A DNA stretch of 64,000 bases from Sulfitobacter delicatus (lineage in GTDB: Bacteria > Pseudomonadota > Alphaproteobacteria > Rhodobacterales > Rhodobacteraceae): positions 577,992 through 641,991 of the forward strand of contig NZ_FNBP01000002.1 of the NCBI RefSeq assembly GCF_900102535.1, given 5' to 3'. Below, in pieces: positions 64,000 to 64,000 of this stretch (its first letter is position 1; every line of letters starts with the position of its first letter). The notes under the pieces were generated by a model, which ran no database searches, was not told where the DNA came from, and saw nothing but the letters and a program-made list of their open reading frames with translations. The translations under genes were made by a program, and so were the position numbers.

Positions 64000-64000
64000 C

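Noticed and set aside
64000..64000. Target-site duplication of the IS21 element
   Set aside because: Only one base (C) is available beyond the right end, so a 4-8 bp duplication cannot be tested.

Overview
The window is GC-rich, densely packed bacterial chromosome, and its gene content and order suggest a marine Roseobacter-group alphaproteobacterium (Rhodobacterales, Sulfitobacter/Ruegeria-like). Pointers are a DmdC-type acyl-CoA dehydrogenase, the Hsp20–DUF1150 pair, a Hint-domain protein, a carboxynorspermidine pathway, many genes with 1–14 bp overlaps, and intergenic stretches full of GC hairpins. No rRNA, tRNA, CRISPR array or prophage was seen. The only mobile element is one apparently intact IS21-family insertion at the right edge.

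Layout. 1–3.1 kb: a thioesterase–thioesterase–MATE operon (minus), a MerR regulator, a small unknown protein and a solo LuxR-type regulator. 3.2–11.5 kb: a plus-strand fatty-acyl-CoA oxidation cluster, in order MerR regulator, DmdC-like acyl-CoA dehydrogenase, 70-aa protein, second acyl-CoA dehydrogenase, GST, thiolase, 98-aa protein and FadJ-like multifunctional enzyme, closed by a strong terminator. 11.6–16.1 kb: sulfotransferase and EamA transporter (minus), acyl-CoA synthetase, and a membrane protein that looks like an inactivated M48 protease. 16.1–21.3 kb: a SPOR protein and the pyrimidine-salvage operon cdd-deoA-deoB-upp (minus). 21.5–35.4 kb: malic enzyme, a 36-aa basic protein, MipA/OmpV, propionyl-CoA synthetase, the carboxynorspermidine gene pair, CsbD, NAD kinase, glyA, cupin, hydrolase and cyclopropane-fatty-acid synthase.

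35.5–48.4 kb: carB, a hairpin-rich spacer, a BrnA-like solo antitoxin-family protein, a KAS III enzyme, arsH, thymidine kinase, 2-hydroxyacid dehydrogenase–CsaA–proC, YbjN, ubiK, and lgt–MidA-like–pgeF. 48.4–61.4 kb: a small basic protein, a Hint-fold protein without its catalytic cysteine, lrp/trxB, a fused ATP sulfurylase/APS kinase, GT10 and PhzF, Hsp20–DUF1150 behind a sigma-32-like promoter, DUF465, purEK, phnM–lipase, Nudix and EamA. 61.46–64.0 kb: the IS21 element (istA, istB and both terminal repeats).

How the genes work together. The left third can activate acyl chains, oxidise them and cleave them to acetyl-CoA, with a MerR (LiuR-type) regulator at the head. PrpE and the malic enzyme fit growth on organic acids. 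The deo operon salvages nucleosides. Most of the rest is housekeeping. No obvious new multi-gene system is present. The most interesting signals are small: the pseudo-M48 protein, the cysteine-less Hint protein, a 20-bp-periodic repeat array before ybjN, hairpin clusters, and several conserved-looking small proteins inside operons.
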